Shown: positions 42,027 through 53,590, counted from the stretch's first letter. The stretch: 55,474 nt of DNA from Sphingobium sp. (GCA_017744605.1 JAGIAZ010000019.1:1-55474), one strand, 5' to 3'. Translations and numbers: made by a program. The notes: generated by a model from the letters alone, not told the origin.

Positions 42027-42236
42027 GGGGTGCGCCTCTAGCGGGAATATGCCGCACAGGAAATACCGAACGCTCTCGCGCTCGCACCGCAGGACCGCGC
42101 TGCTCGATTTGCTGTGGGAAGACGGGATCGACTCTTCCCCGCCTGAATTGTCTATCGGTGCCCGTGGCTTGCCGCAAGCCGGGGCGATTGTCCGATAAGA
42201 CCGCCCTCGATTCGCATCCGAAGGAGCCGCAGACCT

Positions 42237-42653
42237 ATGTCCGCATCCGCCACCATGTTCGCCCGGCAGTATTTCCACGGCACGCGCGCCGATCTCGATC
42301 CGGGCGACCTGATCGCCGTGGGCCGCGAGTCCAATTTCCGCGACGGCAATCCGCTGTCCTGGGTCTATTGCGCGGGCACGCTGGACGCGGCGATCTGGGG
42401 CGCCGAGCTGGCCGCCGGAGCGGGGCGCGAGCGGATCTATGTGGTGGAGCCGACCGGGGAGATCGTCGACGACCCCAATGTGACCGACAAGAAATTCCCC
42501 GGTAATCCGACCTTGTCCTATCGCTCCCGCGAACCGCTGCGGGTCATCGCCGAGGTGACGCGCTGGCAGGGGCATCCGCCGGAGCGCTTGCAGGAGATGC
42601 GGGATCATCTCGCGCGCCTCAGGGCGGAGGGTGGCGATCATATCATCGATTGA
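42237..42653 (+). CDS. arr: NAD+-rifampin ADP-ribosyltransferase
   Basis: 138 aa. It begins [19 protein letters not shown], the Arr signature, followed by [53 protein letters not shown] and EVTRW. Arr transfers ADP-ribose from NAD+ to rifampin and inactivates it. Chromosomal arr genes are common in environmental bacteria and are not by themselves a sign of acquired resistance. It is divergent from hisS. A palindromic repeat lies 25 bases downstream. Confidence 0.93.
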   Translation: MSASATMFARQYFHGTRADLDPGDLIAVGRESNFRDGNPLSWVYCAGTLDAAIWGAELAAGAGRERIYVVEPTGEIVDDPNVTDKKFPGNPTLSYRSREPLRVIAEVTRWQGHPPERLQEMRDHLARLRAEGGDHIID

Positions 42654-42677
42654 GGGGGTTCCCCTCGCTCAATCGCG

Positions 42678-42754
42678 CCGTTCGGGCTGAGCTTGTCGAA
42701 GCTCTGTCCTTTGAAGAAGGAAGGAGAGCCCTTCGACAGGCTCAGGGCGAACGG
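42678..42754. repeat. Inverted repeat pair, CTTCGACAAGCTCAG family
   Basis: The left arm 42678-42701 (CCGTTCGGGCTGAGCTTGTC and on) is inverted at 42731-42754 with a 29-base spacer. It is the same family as 12109-12194. It ends about 100 bases before the LLM gene's stop. Confidence 0.85.
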
Positions 42755-42855
42755 ATTTGTAAGAGAACACGTTGCCGCCCCTCTCCAACTGCGTCTAGCC
42801 GCTAAAGCGGCAGGGCTTCGTATCCTCTCCCCCTGAAGGGGCGAGGAACAGGGTC

Positions 42856-43965
42856 TTACTCCGCTGCCTCAAGGAAGCGGTCGTCGATGCTGGCTTCCGC
42901 TTCCCAGCTCTTGATCTCGGGCAGGCACTTCTCGGCGAAGAGCTTCATGTTCTTCATCGCATCGGCCTGGCTCATGCCGCCATAATAGACGTGGGGGAAG
43001 AAGCCCTGCGGCTTGTAGATTTCCTTCAGCTCCCACATGCGGTCGAGGATCATCTGGGGTGTGCCGGTCACCGCGGACTTGGCGAAGTTCTGGCAATAGG
43101 GCTCGATCGCCTCTTCCTCCATCGCCATCTTGTCGTAGCTCTCATAGCCCTTGATGCCGAGGAAGAGCCCCGGCTTGTCGAGGCTGTAGTTGCGGATCGC
43201 CGCGCGCATGGTGTTGGCCATGTATTTCTCGCCCTGCTCCCGGGCATAGTCGGCGCTCTCGTCGAGATAATAGTTGCCGCCGAGCATGGGCGGAGGCGGC
43301 GCGGTGTCGTCGTTGCGGACTTCCTGCCAGACGGCGTTGTACATGTCGGCGGGCACTTCCTTGCCGCGCTGGGGAAGCATCAGCACCATGTTGCCGAAGC
43401 CGAGCCTGGCGGCGGTGCGCATGGAGCTGCCGGAGAGCGATCCGCAGAACTTGCGGCCCTCGAAGCTCTTGAGCGGACGCGGCCGCAGCTCGCGACGGGG
43501 TTGCTTGATGAGATTGCCCTCGCCCTCGATCACGCCGGTCTCCAGTGCCGGGATGACCAGCTCGAGGATCTCGGTGTAGAGGTCGCGCGCGGTGTTCTGA
43601 TCGATGCGCAGGCCCTCATATTCATGCGGGGCGAGGCCGTTGCCGAAACCGAGGATGGTGCGGCCGCGCGAGAGGATATCGAGGTTGATGATATATTCGG
43701 CGAGGCGCACCGGATCGTGCCAGGGCACGATGATCACCTGCGTGCCGAGCTTGATGCGCTTGGTGCGGCCGGCGATGTAGGTGAGCAGCTGCAGCGGGTC
43801 GTTGGACATGGAATAGTCCGAGAAGTGATGCTCGGTGATCCAGACCGAGTCGAAGCCCAGCTCCTCGGCGAAGACGAGATTCTCGATCTCCTCCTGGACG
43901 AACTGCACATCCGGATACTGATTGCCGCGCTGGTGCGCCATTCCGGTGGCCAGACCTACATGCAT
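42856..43965 (-). CDS. LLM-class flavin-dependent oxidoreductase
   Basis: 369 aa. Luciferase-like TIM barrel: FAEELGFDSVWITEHHFSDY, KLGTQVIIVPWHDPVRLAEY and LDILSRGRTILGFGNGLAPH are its standard strands. The C-terminal part has SAVTGTPQMILDRMWELKEI. These enzymes use reduced FMN or F420 with oxygen; the histidine pair EHH suggests FMN. The ATG at 43965 follows AGAAGGAGAGAGCG. It is close to families that oxidise monoterpenes, sulfonates or aromatic compounds; the substrate is unknown. Confidence 0.9.
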   Translation of the reverse strand: MHVGLATGMAHQRGNQYPDVQFVQEEIENLVFAEELGFDSVWITEHHFSDYSMSNDPLQLLTYIAGRTKRIKLGTQVIIVPWHDPVRLAEYIINLDILSRGRTILGFGNGLAPHEYEGLRIDQNTARDLYTEILELVIPALETGVIEGEGNLIKQPRRELRPRPLKSFEGRKFCGSLSGSSMRTAARLGFGNMVLMLPQRGKEVPADMYNAVWQEVRNDDTAPPPPMLGGNYYLDESADYAREQGEKYMANTMRAAIRNYSLDKPGLFLGIKGYESYDKMAMEEEAIEPYCQNFAKSAVTGTPQMILDRMWELKEIYKPQGFFPHVYYGGMSQADAMKNMKLFAEKCLPEIKSWEAEASIDDRFLEAAE

Positions 43966-44306
43966 CGCTCTCTCCTTCTGCACGGACTCCCGGCGCGCAT
44001 CTGCGGCACGTCTCGGGCCAGAACCCTTTGTCTGCGAACGAGTGTAGCGGCTTCGCGGGGGCGATGCGAGGGTGCGACGTGGGCGCCGGTATCGCAGGGC
44101 GAAATCGCTGCGGCTAGGTACATGCGCCGTCACCCCGGGCTTGATCCGGGTGACGAGGAGGTTTTCATGAGGCCTTCCCTTCCCCACCCAGCTTGCCGTT
44201 ACGGCATCCGTCACGGACAAAATATCTCCGAAGGCAAGTAACTTAGCGGGTTGTCGGGCGTTTCAACTGGGCGCTCGGACGGCACGGGCTGACAGGGAGA
44301 CGATCT
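43966..44306. other. Intergenic region between divergent LLM and GDSL genes
   Basis: 341 bases without a gene. It includes one repeat hairpin, CGTCACCCCGGG paired with CCGGGTGACG (44128-44155), and presumably two divergent promoters, which I cannot place. The ribosome-binding site for the GDSL gene is GGGAGACGATCT. Confidence 0.5.
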
Positions 44307-45284
44307 ATGACCAAGCGGTGGGCGTTCGCATTCGGGATCCTCGGCATGCTGGCGTCGGGCCCCGCCCTGGCAGACCGCGACACGGAGCATTACACCTCGA
44401 TCACCGTGTTCGGCGACAGCCTGGTGGATGCCGGCAATCTCTATATCGCGAACGGCGGAACGCGGCCCAATCCGGCGCTCGGCTACTTCCAGCACCGCTT
44501 CACCAACGGCTTCGATTATCCCGATCTCCTGTCGCTGGACCTGTTCGGCGCGCCGACGACGCCGTCGCTGCTCGGCGGCGGCAACTTCGCCTTCGGCGGG
44601 GCGCGCATCATGGACACGGGCGACCCCATTCCCGATCTTTCCGCCCAGATCGGCGCATTCCAGGCCTCCGGCCGCGGCATCGACCCCAATGGCCTCTACA
44701 TCGTCAACCTGGGCGGCAACGACGTGTTCGGCGCGGAAGGCGTGTTCGGCCCGGACGGGGCGATCGGCTCCTACCCGGACGTCAGCAGCTATCTGCAGGC
44801 GGCGGCCGCCCATTATGTCGCGGAGATCCAGGCGCTGAATGATCTGGGCGCACGCAACATCCTCTTCACCGACTTCCCGCTGGCGGGCGATCCGCTGACC
44901 ATCGAGGCCAACGGGTATCTGAACGCGGCGCTCGCGGGTCTGGCGCTGGACGCCGACACCAGCCTGTTCTTCTACAGCCTCAGCGACTTCAACCGGCGCG
45001 TGCTGACCGATCCGGCCTCCTTCGGCCTGCCGCCGCTGCGGACGGACATCACCTGCATCGCGGCGGGCGCGCAGGCGACGGGCTGTACCGGCATCTTCTC
45101 CTTCGACGGCATCCACCCCACCGCCGTCGTCCAGGCCGCGGGCTATGCCGAGATGAACCGGCTGTTCGGCCTGACCGCCGCGCAGGCCGTGCCCGAACCC
45201 GCGAGCTGGGCGATGATGATCGCGGGCTTCGGCGCGCTGGGCGCGGCGATGCGCGTGCGGCGCCGGACGGTAAAGCCGGCCTGA
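44307..45284 (+). CDS. SGNH/GDSL esterase with PEPxxWA sorting signal
   Basis: 325 aa. Signal peptide (WAFAFGILGMLASGPALA); block I FGDSLVDAGN with the nucleophile S38; block III GGND (136-139); and block V FDGIHPT with D267 and H270, giving a complete catalytic triad. The C-terminal tail VPEPASWAMMIAGFGALGAA is a PEPxxWA-CTERM sorting signal (motif 296-302), with a hydrophobic helix and a basic tail RVRRRTVK. Such proteins are processed at the cell envelope by an exosortase-like protease. It is probably a secreted lipase or polysaccharide deacetylase-type esterase. Confidence 0.92.
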   Translation: MTKRWAFAFGILGMLASGPALADRDTEHYTSITVFGDSLVDAGNLYIANGGTRPNPALGYFQHRFTNGFDYPDLLSLDLFGAPTTPSLLGGGNFAFGGARIMDTGDPIPDLSAQIGAFQASGRGIDPNGLYIVNLGGNDVFGAEGVFGPDGAIGSYPDVSSYLQAAAAHYVAEIQALNDLGARNILFTDFPLAGDPLTIEANGYLNAALAGLALDADTSLFFYSLSDFNRRVLTDPASFGLPPLRTDITCIAAGAQATGCTGIFSFDGIHPTAVVQAAGYAEMNRLFGLTAAQAVPEPASWAMMIAGFGALGAAMRVRRRTVKPA

Positions 45285-45342
45285 CCGCCGCCGCGCGCCA
45301 TCATGCCTTGCGCCGGGGCGCGGGAGGGACGATAGGCGCGGC

Positions 45343-46233
45343 ATGATCGTCAGGGACCGCCCACGGGTTCACGAACTGCTCTTCGCGCTGCGCGGCTCGA
45401 TCGTGCCGCTGATCGCGCCGGGCGTGCTGGTGCTCATGGTCTTCGCCGCCGCGATGGTCTGGCTGCACGACAATCTGGCGCTGTTCCCGAGCATCGATGG
45501 CATCGGCTTCACCGTCTTCGGCATCGCGCTCTCTTTGTTCCTCGGCTTTCGCAACAACGCCGCCTACGACCGCTGGTGGGAGGCGCGGCGGCTCTGGGGC
45601 GGTTTGCTCGCCGACATGCGCAGCTTCGCGCGGGAGGTGGACATCTTCGTGCAGGATGCGGCGCTGCGCGAGCGGTTGCTGGAGGGTGCCTTGGCCTTCC
45701 TGCACCTGCATCGCACGAACCTGCGCGGCATAGAGAATGACGCGACCGCCCGCGCGCTCGGCGGCGCACTCGCCGATGCCGCCCATCCGCCGGCGGCCGC
45801 GCTGGACGTGCTGGCGTCGGAGATCGCGCAGGCACGGCGAGCGGACATCGTCGACGGCTTCGGCGCCATGACGCTGAGCCAGCGCATCGCCAGCATGAGC
45901 CTGCAGCAGACCGGCTGCGAGCGTATCGCCGCGACGCCCCTGCCCTATGTCTACTCGCTGCTGATCTACCGCACCGCCTATCTCTATTGCCTGCTGCTGC
46001 CGATCGCGCTGATCGGCCCCGCGGGCTGGATGACGCCGGTGTTCGTGGGCATCGTCGGCTATGTGTTCCTCGGCCTCGCGGAAGTGAGCGAGGAACTGAG
46101 CCACCCCTTCGGCACCACGCAGAACGCCCTGCCGCTGGATGCGATCTGCCGCTCGGCCGAGATCAGCATCGCCCCGCATCTGGGGCGGACGCCGCCCGAG
46201 CCGTTGGCGGCGGTGGATTATTATCTGAGCTGA
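45343..46233 (+). CDS. Bestrophin-family ion channel protein
   Basis: 296 aa with two hydrophobic pairs (about 18-58 and 205-245). Family features are SLFLGFRNNAAYDRWWEARRLW (the RxNxAYDRWWEAR signature, cut here to the key residues), LLIYRTAYLYCLLLPIALIG and VSEELSHPFGTTQNALPLD. Bacterial bestrophins are pentameric cation or anion channels. It follows the GDSL gene by 58 bases. Its last 36 codons are duplicated 623 bases downstream, after a small inserted gene. Confidence 0.88.
   Translation: MIVRDRPRVHELLFALRGSIVPLIAPGVLVLMVFAAAMVWLHDNLALFPSIDGIGFTVFGIALSLFLGFRNNAAYDRWWEARRLWGGLLADMRSFAREVDIFVQDAALRERLLEGALAFLHLHRTNLRGIENDATARALGGALADAAHPPAAALDVLASEIAQARRADIVDGFGAMTLSQRIASMSLQQTGCERIAATPLPYVYSLLIYRTAYLYCLLLPIALIGPAGWMTPVFVGIVGYVFLGLAEVSEELSHPFGTTQNALPLDAICRSAEISIAPHLGRTPPEPLAAVDYYLS
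46124..46233 (+). repeat. Direct repeat copy A (3' end of the bestrophin gene)
   Basis: 110 bases ending at the TGA of the bestrophin gene, repeated at 46747-46856 with three differences (46137 G/C, 46158 C/G, 46232 G/A). Confidence 0.95.
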
Positions 46234-46248
46234 GGGCGAGGGGCTAGA

Positions 46249-46725
46249 ATGGCTGCATCCACGATTATTACCCTGTTCCTTGCATCGTCGCTGTCCAGCA
46301 CTTCCGCATCTTCACTCGAGAAGGTCATGGAAAAGGTGCAGCCCTATCTCCAATGCCGGCTGGATCGGGACAAGCGGATCGTCGCGTTGCAGCAGCAATT
46401 GCGCGACAAAATTGCGGATGGCGACCTGGGTTCGTCCGAAGAAGCTGCCAACTACTATGGATCCAGCCCATTATCGAAAGAGATCATCGACCTCGACAAC
46501 GAGGCCGAAATGTCCTGCAATCTCAAAAAATATGTCGGACTTATCGTCAACGAGATCGGTGAAGGTGGATATGCCTATGACGATCAGCAAAAGAAACATC
46601 TCGTGGAATCCATAATTTACGCCTTCGTTCGCTCACAGCAGCAATATCTGAACTACAAGACCGGCGCGTATCGCTTTCCACTGCCGATCGTCGAAATGCC
46701 TCCCATGGCGCCGCCGCGCAAATAG
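46249..46725 (+). CDS. Hypothetical protein between bestrophin 3'-end repeats
   Basis: 158 aa. The N-terminus ASTIITLFLASSLSSTSASS looks like a signal peptide, so it may be periplasmic. The rest is charged with two cysteines (C36 and C91), and helical segments such as DRDKRIVALQQQLRDKIADG and a C-terminal VESIIYAFVRSQQQYLNYKT. The end is PPMAPPRK. I recognise no family. GAGGGGCTAGA upstream is a good ribosome-binding site. Its GC content is visibly lower than its neighbours, and it lies entirely within the segment bounded by the duplicated bestrophin end, which suggests acquisition. Confidence 0.7.
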   Translation: MAASTIITLFLASSLSSTSASSLEKVMEKVQPYLQCRLDRDKRIVALQQQLRDKIADGDLGSSEEAANYYGSSPLSKEIIDLDNEAEMSCNLKKYVGLIVNEIGEGGYAYDDQQKKHLVESIIYAFVRSQQQYLNYKTGAYRFPLPIVEMPPMAPPRK

Positions 46726-46746
46726 CCGTCCAAGATGGGCATCTCG

Positions 46747-46856
46747 ACGCCCTGCCGCTCGATGCGATCTGCCGCTCGGCGGAGATCAGCATCGCCCCGC
46801 ATCTGGGGCGGACGCCGCCCGAGCCGTTGGCGGCGGTGGATTATTATCTGAGCTAA
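46747..46856 (+). pseudogene. Duplicated bestrophin 3' end (copy B)
   Basis: Matches the final 36 codons of the bestrophin gene (reading DAICRSAEISIAPHLGRTPP to YYLS and stop) but has no upstream bestrophin sequence: before it the in-frame residues are QDGHL. It differs from copy A at three positions, all silent in the bestrophin frame, including TGA to TAA. It has no start codon of its own. Confidence 0.85.
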
Positions 46857-46859
46857 TTC

Positions 46860-46980
46860 CCTTCTCCCGCCTGCGGGAGAAGGAGGGGCCCGCCGCGGAG
46901 CGGTGGGAGGATGAGGGCCTTTTTGCACGCTCCAAAAAAAAAGACCCTCACCCAACCCTCTCCCGCAAGCGGGAGAGGGC
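46860..46980. repeat. Pair of C/G-rich palindromes
   Basis: CCTTCTCCCGCCTGCGGGAG (46860-46879) and on, and CCCTCTCCCGCAAGCGGGAG (46956-46975) and on, are two hairpins about 70 bases apart. An A-run (46934-46942) lies between them. This is a common repeat of sphingomonad intergenic regions; it may end transcription of the preceding genes. Confidence 0.7.
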
Positions 46981-47058
46981 TTAAGCCTCTCGACCACGCC
47001 GGTCTGGACCTCGCGCCCCGCACGCGGCATGCTGGGCGATCTCTCCCGGAGTAGCTTG

Positions 47059-49002
47059 ATGCCGCGTAAGCCCCTGATTGCCCTGATTGCCTCCACTGCC
47101 CTCACCGCCGCCGCTTATGCCCAGACGGCCGAGCGCTCCGCCCCGCAGGCGCTGCCGGTGGTCGAGACCGTGCCGTCGCCGCGCGACACGCCGTGGACGG
47201 CGGGGACGATCAAGCTGGAGGTGGACGCGACCGATCTCATGCGCCGCATCATCGCAGTCAAGGAGACGATCCCGGTCGCGGGCGGCGGGCCGCTGACGCT
47301 GCTGCTGCCCGAATGGCTGCCCGGCAAACATGACGCGCGCGGCGAGATCGAGAAGGTCGCGGGGCTCGTCATCACCGCCAATGGCGAGACGATCCCCTGG
47401 ACGCGCGATCCGCTCAATGTCTACGCCTTCCATGTGGCGGTGCCGCAGGGGGCGAGCAGCCTGGTCGTGCGCTTCCAGTTCCTCGCCCCGACCGCCGCCG
47501 ACCAAGGGCGCGTCGTCCTCACCGACGACATGGCGAACATCCAGTGGAACAGCGTCTCGCTCTATCCGGCCGGCTATTATGCCCGCCGCATCCCGATCCA
47601 GGCGACCGTGATCCTGCCTCTGGGCTGGACGGCCGCGAGCGCGCTCAAGGGCAGTGTCGGCAACGGCGCGCGCGAGACGACGGTGTCCTATGAGGAGACC
47701 GACTATGAGACGCTGGTCGACTCCCCGCTCTTTGCCGGACGCTTCGCGCGGTCGGTCGATCTCGGCCATGACGTGACGCTCAACCTGTTCGCCGACGATC
47801 CCAATGAGCTGAACGCATCACAGCCGCAGATCGAGGCGCACAAGAAGCTGGTCAGCGAGGCGCTGGCGCTGTTCGGCGCGCGGCATTTCGACCGCTACGC
47901 CTTCCTGCTCGCCATCTCCTCGAAGATCGGCCACATCGGCCTCGAGCATCAGCGCTCCAGCGAGAACCAGGTGGATCCGGGCTATTTCGGCAGCTGGGAC
48001 ATGCCCGGCGACCGCAACATCCTGCCGCACGAGTTCACCCACAGCTGGAACGGCAAGTTCCGCCGCCCGGAGCTGCTCTGGACGCCCGATTACACGGTGC
48101 CGATGCAGAACGACCTGCTGTGGGTCTATGAGGGGCAGACGCAGCTCTGGGGCTATGTGCTGGGCGCGCGCTCGGGGCTCTACACCAAGCAACAGACATT
48201 GGATGCGCTGGCGTCCATCGCGGCGCGGCTGGACGCGGCGAAGGGCCGCGAATGGCGCTCGGTCACGGACACGACCTACGATCCCATCGTCTCCAAGCGC
48301 CGGCCCAAGGCCTGGTCGAGCTGGCAGCGCAACGAGGATTATTACAATGATGGGATGATGACCTGGCTGGAAGCCGACGCCGTCATCCAGCGCGAGACCA
48401 AGGGCGCCAAGGGGCTCGACGATTTCGCCAGGGCCTTTTTCGGCATGAAGGACGGCGACTGGGGCCAGCTCACCTACAGCCGACAGGACGTGGTCGACGC
48501 GCTGAACGCGATCACGCCTTATGACTGGGCGGCCTTCCTGCGCGAGCGGATGGACCAGCCGACCAAGGAAGTGACCAAGGGCGGCTTCACGCTGGGCGGC
48601 TACAAGCTCAGCTTCGGCGAGACGCCGGGCAGCTTCGACAAGTCGCGGGAAACCAGCGACAAATATGTCGACCAGAGCTTCGGCGTCGGCATGGTGGTCA
48701 ACAACAGCGGCGACGTGCTCTCCGTGGTGTGGGACAGCCCGGCCTTCGCCGCGGGCATCACGCTCGGCACCCGGATTGTCGCGGTGAATGGGGACGAATA
48801 TTCCGCCGCCGCCTTCCGCCAGGGCCTCAAGGAGACCGTTGATCGCAAGCGCCCGCTTTCATTGATTATCAAGCAGCAACAACGATATCGCGTAATCACG
48901 CTCGATTATTCGGGCGGTATCCGTTATCCGCGCCTCGAAAAGGCAGGAGAGGGGGAGACGAGTCTCGACCGGTTGCTCAAGGCAAGGACCGGCGGGGCTT
49001 AG
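47059..49002 (+). CDS. M61-family metallopeptidase (glycyl aminopeptidase type) with PDZ
   Basis: 647 aa. Signal peptide PLIALIASTALTAAAYA. The M61 N-terminal domain is followed by the zinc site HEFTHSW (H324, E325, H328) and the third ligand E357 in WVYEGQTQ, then a helical domain. A C-terminal PDZ domain (about 530-600) includes GMVVNNSGDVLSVVWDSPAF and AAGITLGTRIVAVNGDEYSA. These are secreted or periplasmic aminopeptidases preferring Gly/Ala N-termini. I chose the ATG at 47059 with CGGAGTAGCTTG upstream; an earlier ATG at 47029 would hide the signal peptide. Confidence 0.92.
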   Translation: MPRKPLIALIASTALTAAAYAQTAERSAPQALPVVETVPSPRDTPWTAGTIKLEVDATDLMRRIIAVKETIPVAGGGPLTLLLPEWLPGKHDARGEIEKVAGLVITANGETIPWTRDPLNVYAFHVAVPQGASSLVVRFQFLAPTAADQGRVVLTDDMANIQWNSVSLYPAGYYARRIPIQATVILPLGWTAASALKGSVGNGARETTVSYEETDYETLVDSPLFAGRFARSVDLGHDVTLNLFADDPNELNASQPQIEAHKKLVSEALALFGARHFDRYAFLLAISSKIGHIGLEHQRSSENQVDPGYFGSWDMPGDRNILPHEFTHSWNGKFRRPELLWTPDYTVPMQNDLLWVYEGQTQLWGYVLGARSGLYTKQQTLDALASIAARLDAAKGREWRSVTDTTYDPIVSKRRPKAWSSWQRNEDYYNDGMMTWLEADAVIQRETKGAKGLDDFARAFFGMKDGDWGQLTYSRQDVVDALNAITPYDWAAFLRERMDQPTKEVTKGGFTLGGYKLSFGETPGSFDKSRETSDKYVDQSFGVGMVVNNSGDVLSVVWDSPAFAAGITLGTRIVAVNGDEYSAAAFRQGLKETVDRKRPLSLIIKQQQRYRVITLDYSGGIRYPRLEKAGEGETSLDRLLKARTGGA

Positions 49003-49031
49003 AACGATCAACCCATTATGACAGGCCACTC

Positions 49032-49583
49032 ATGAACATCGAACTCATTCCCGTCGGCGAGAATCCGCCCGAGAATCTGAACGTCATCATCGAAGTCCCG
49101 ACCGGCGGCGAACCGGTCAAATATGAGTTCGACAAGGAGAGCGGCGCCCTGTTCGTCGACCGCATCCTGCACACGCCGATGCGCTATCCCGCGAACTACG
49201 GCTTCGTGCCGCACACCCTCTCGCCCGATGGCGACCCGCTCGACGCGCTCGTCGTGGCGCGCTCGCCCTTCGTGCCGGGCTGCGTCGTGCGCGCCCGCCC
49301 GATCGCGGTGCTCAACCTCGAGGACGAGCATGGCGGCGACGAGAAGCTGATCTGCGTCCCCGACGACAAGACCTTCCCTTATTATTCGAACGTCGCCGAG
49401 AAGGAGGACTTGCCCGACATCGTGTTCGCGCAGATCGAGCACTTCTTCACCCACTACAAGGATCTCGAGGCGGACAAGTGGGTCCGTGTCGGCACCTGGG
49501 GCGGTGCAGCCGAAGCGCGCCGCGTGACGATCGAGGCGATCGAACGCTACAAGCAGAGCAAGAAGGCGCGCGACGCGGCTTGA
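49032..49583 (+). CDS. ppa: Inorganic pyrophosphatase (type I)
   Basis: 183 aa. It contains YEFDKESGALFVDRILHTPM, RYPANYGFVPHTL and the catalytic signature DGDPLDALV, plus KEDLPDIV and VRVGTWGGAAEA near the end. It hydrolyses pyrophosphate to two phosphates in the cytoplasm, driving biosynthetic reactions. It is close to the usual 175-180 aa length. It follows the M61 gene by 29 bases, with a hairpin downstream at 49593-49613. Confidence 0.96.
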   Translation: MNIELIPVGENPPENLNVIIEVPTGGEPVKYEFDKESGALFVDRILHTPMRYPANYGFVPHTLSPDGDPLDALVVARSPFVPGCVVRARPIAVLNLEDEHGGDEKLICVPDDKTFPYYSNVAEKEDLPDIVFAQIEHFFTHYKDLEADKWVRVGTWGGAAEARRVTIEAIERYKQSKKARDAA

Positions 49584-49592
49584 AAGTGACCG

Positions 49593-49613
49593 GGGAGGCC
49601 AGGCGCCTCCCCG
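49593..49613 (+). terminator. Hairpin after ppa
   Basis: GGGGAGGC (49593-49600) pairs perfectly with GCCTCCCC (49606-49613) with a 5-base loop, 10 bases past the ppa stop. There is no T-tract, so it may be an inefficient terminator. Confidence 0.6.
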
Positions 49614-49624
49614 CAGCACGTCCG

Positions 49625-49701
49625 TGCTCCTGCGAAGGCAGGAGCCCAGGGCGAGATGGCGGTGTGCTTGCGCCCTGGGTTCCTGCCTTCGCAGGAACAC
49701 T
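49625..49701. repeat. Inverted repeat pair, TCCTGCGAAGGCAGGA family
   Basis: The left arm 49625-49654 (GTGCTCCTGCGAAGGCAGGA and on) is inverted at 49672-49701 (ending GCAGGAACAC) with 17 bases between. Each arm contains an internal TCCTGC/GCAGGA palindrome. The half copy at about 8145 belongs to the same family. Confidence 0.85.
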
Positions 49702-49709
49702 TGGCAGTT

Positions 49710-50348
49710 TTATTCCGACCGCCTTTCCCGCGTAAGCCAGAACAGGGCGGCCTCGAAGAGCAACACCGCGCCGAGGATCGCCCAGGCGCCAATGGGGCCG
49801 GCCATATCCCCGCCGATCCGGAAACCGACGTAGAGCAGCATAATCTGGCTGACGAGCAGGCTCCACGCGCCCAGGGCGCGCAGCGCGGCGCTGCGGTGAT
49901 AGCCGATCCAGAACACCAGCCGGGTGGCGATCCAGCTCGCCGTGCTCGCGGTCACGGCGCGCATGGCGTCGCCGTCGGGCGCATAGATGGCGAGGCCGAG
50001 CAGCCCCATGGCGAAGAGGACGAACTGCTCCAGCGTGTTTTGGAGATAGCGCTGGTTGACCTGGAGGCGCCGGCTGACGGGTCCGGCGAGCGGATCGAAG
50101 GCGGCGGTCTGCAACCGCTCGTGCGCGACCGCCTCGATGCCCATGGCGAGGCCGAAAATGCAGGCGAGCACGCAGCATTTGAGCGCGAAGACGAGGCGGG
50201 CGACTGGGTCCGCCATGCCCTGCGGGATTGGCGCATGATAGCGCACCGCTATCCAGAGCGCGCCGCCGCCGACCAGCGAAGCGGCGATCGCGCCGATGCC
50301 GATCAGCCGCTGCCCACGCCAGTCGGTGGATGACGAAGCCTGCTCCAC
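49710..50348 (-). CDS. MAPEG-family membrane protein
   Basis: 212 aa, four or five hydrophobic helices. It shows the family pattern VNQRYLQNTLEQFVLFAMGL (N-x-x-E in the second helix), then VFWIGYHRSAALRALG (R-x-x-Y-like). The helical N-terminus GIGAIAASLVGGGALWIAVR is a first membrane span. MAPEG proteins include glutathione-using transferases and relatives; a specific activity cannot be given. The start at 50348 lacks a clear ribosome-binding site. It is convergent with ppa. Confidence 0.82.
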   Translation of the reverse strand: MEQASSSTDWRGQRLIGIGAIAASLVGGGALWIAVRYHAPIPQGMADPVARLVFALKCCVLACIFGLAMGIEAVAHERLQTAAFDPLAGPVSRRLQVNQRYLQNTLEQFVLFAMGLLGLAIYAPDGDAMRAVTASTASWIATRLVFWIGYHRSAALRALGAWSLLVSQIMLLYVGFRIGGDMAGPIGAWAILGAVLLFEAALFWLTRERRSE

Positions 50349-50383
50349 GCATTTCCCCGTTTTCTGGGCCCGCTTTGGGCCGG

Positions 50384-50902
50384 TCAGCTGCCCTTGGTGC
50401 TGCTCATCTTGACCACGCCGCGCGTGCCCTCGCCCTGCTCGGTCAGGGAGATGCTGAACGGTTTGCCGGCATGGTCGCGGCCGGTGATGCGATTGCCCTG
50501 GGTGGAGGCCGCGATGCCCTTCGCCTTGAAGGCGTCGAGATAATAAGCGCGGACCTTGGCGGGCGCGGCGTCGGTGTCGAAGCGCACGCCGACCGAGCCC
50601 TCACTCATCCCTTCCTCGCCGGCAATGTCGACGCCGGTGACGCGGGCGCCGGGATAGAGCTTGACCCCGTCGATATCGACGTCACCCGTGTCGATCTTGA
50701 TCTTCGGCAGGCTGAACTTGCCCTTGATCGCGGGGAGATCGATGGAAACGTTCGCGCCGCTGTTGTTGCCGCCGCCGCCGGCGCTCACCGAAATGTCCGC
50801 GCCATTGTCGTTCTGCGCATCGCGGCCGCGCTCGTCGCCCTCACTGCATGCGCTGAGCATGCCAAGGCCGATGAGCATGGAAATCAGTCTGCTGTTCAAC
50901 AT
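50384..50902 (-). CDS. Putative lipoprotein of unknown function
   Basis: 172 aa. A lipoprotein signal: LISMLIGLGMLSAC with lipobox LSAC (cysteine about residue 19). An acidic, Gly/Asn-rich stretch (GNNSGANVSI) comes next, followed by alternating strands (KIKIDTGDVDIDGVKLYPGA) and a helix-containing C-terminal domain (SVGVRFDTDAAPAKVRAYYL). The conserved layout suggests an outer-membrane-attached periplasmic protein. I do not recognise a family name. The ATG at 50902 was chosen for the signal peptide. A 35-base gap separates it from the MAPEG gene downstream in the same direction. Confidence 0.78.
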   Translation of the reverse strand: MLNSRLISMLIGLGMLSACSEGDERGRDAQNDNGADISVSAGGGGNNSGANVSIDLPAIKGKFSLPKIKIDTGDVDIDGVKLYPGARVTGVDIAGEEGMSEGSVGVRFDTDAAPAKVRAYYLDAFKAKGIAASTQGNRITGRDHAGKPFSISLTEQGEGTRGVVKMSSTKGS

Positions 50903-50953
50903 GTCGGCAAGACCCCTGCAAGCCACCCGCTGGCTGGGCGAGCGCGATCCTAG

Positions 50954-53590
<2,637 letters not shown>

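Noticed and set aside
42237..42653. arr as part of an acquired resistance island
   Set aside because: GC content and context are like the rest of the chromosome; no integron, transposase or other resistance gene is present.
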